Positions 6,564 to 6,751 of a stretch of 6,751 bases of DNA are shown one piece after another. Both the position numbers and the translations under genes were made by a program. The stretch is from Nitrospirota bacterium. GTDB taxonomy: Bacteria > Nitrospirota > Thermodesulfovibrionia > Thermodesulfovibrionales > UBA1546. Positions within the stretch are counted from its first letter, which is position 1, and each line of letters starts with the position of its first letter. The notes below the pieces were generated by a model that was given only the letters and a program-made list of their open reading frames with translations, searched no databases and was not told the DNA's origin. The DNA is taken from positions 1-6,751 of the forward strand of contig SCSY01000228.1 in the NCBI GenBank assembly GCA_004298625.1, in the 5' to 3' direction.

Positions 6564-6751
6564 TGTAATCCTGTCTGCTGTTGCAGGCAAGGCAGCACTC
6601 CGTATATTCCTGATAGAAGAAATTGAGATAGTAACTTCTCAATTCAATATTGATGAGGCAAGAGAATATCTGGATGTTATTGCGGAGCAATACAGCCTCA
6701 GCGAAGTAATCCTTGAATCGCAGTTAAAGCTCCTCCCGCTGAAAATATATC
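6520..6751 (+). CDS. PIN-domain ribonuclease toxin, 3' end outside the window
   Basis: An open frame with no stop runs from 6505 to the window edge and overlaps the antitoxin end by 44 bases if TTG 6520 is the start. That TTG has GAGGA (6507-6511) 8 bases upstream. TTG 6529 is an alternative with poorly spaced AGG, and there is no in-frame ATG. The 77 visible residues (from TTG 6520) contain LAADANVILSAVAGKAALRIF, typical of the first strand and helix of a PIN domain, with Asp13 as the first metal-binding acid. TSQFNIDEAREYL follows at 39-51, with Glu46 a good candidate for the second acid. The later PIN acids lie beyond the window. PIN toxins cleave RNA (tRNA, rRNA or mRNA) with Mg2+ or Mn2+ and are held inactive by the partner antitoxin. 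The overlap suggests translational coupling that keeps toxin below antitoxin. The start codon is uncertain; the PIN assignment is good. Confidence 0.78.
   Translation, partial: MQALTHLRKLAADANVILSAVAGKAALRIFLIEEIEIVTSQFNIDEAREYLDVIAEQYSLSEVILESQLKLLPLKIY

Overview
The window reads as a piece of chromosome from a Gram-negative-type, probably anaerobic or facultative bacterium of moderate GC content. Codon use leans heavily on ATA for Ile and AGG/AGA for Arg. With the protein styles, this suggests a Nitrospirota (Thermodesulfovibrionia-like) or Desulfobacterota-like genome. That placement is an inference from style, not from a marker gene. Everything recognisable is on the + strand.

Layout: (1) 1-1944, an AMP-forming acetyl-CoA synthetase (acs) whose first codon is the first base of the window, so its promoter is not visible. 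(2) 2036-3175, a class V, PLP-dependent alanine/serine-glyoxylate (or serine-pyruvate) aminotransferase with a strong Shine-Dalgarno. (3) 3254-4813, a two-TM sensor histidine kinase with a roughly 180-residue extracytoplasmic helical sensor region, HAMP, HisKA and HATPase_c. (4) 4897-6225, an NtrC-type response regulator (receiver, sigma54 AAA+ and Fis-type HTH). (5) 6297-6563, a Phd/YefM-like antitoxin, overlapped by (6) the start of a PIN-domain toxin (6520 to the window edge) that begins at a non-ATG codon and is cut by the window end.

How they may work together: acs and the aminotransferase are two C2/C3 metabolic enzymes (acetate activation; glyoxylate, pyruvate or serine amino-group exchange). 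The kinase and regulator form a complete two-component pair that would switch on sigma54 promoters. Its signal and targets cannot be read from this window. The toxin-antitoxin pair looks like an independent module with its own consensus sigma70 promoter, whose -35 box lies inside overlapping ATTGT/ACAAT palindromes, a likely autoregulatory operator.

The most unusual non-coding parts are the operator/promoter at 6234-6279 and a compact repeat cluster at 4816-4880 between the kinase and regulator genes. That cluster can form alternative hairpins. No tRNA, rRNA, CRISPR array, transposase or convincing intrinsic terminator was seen.
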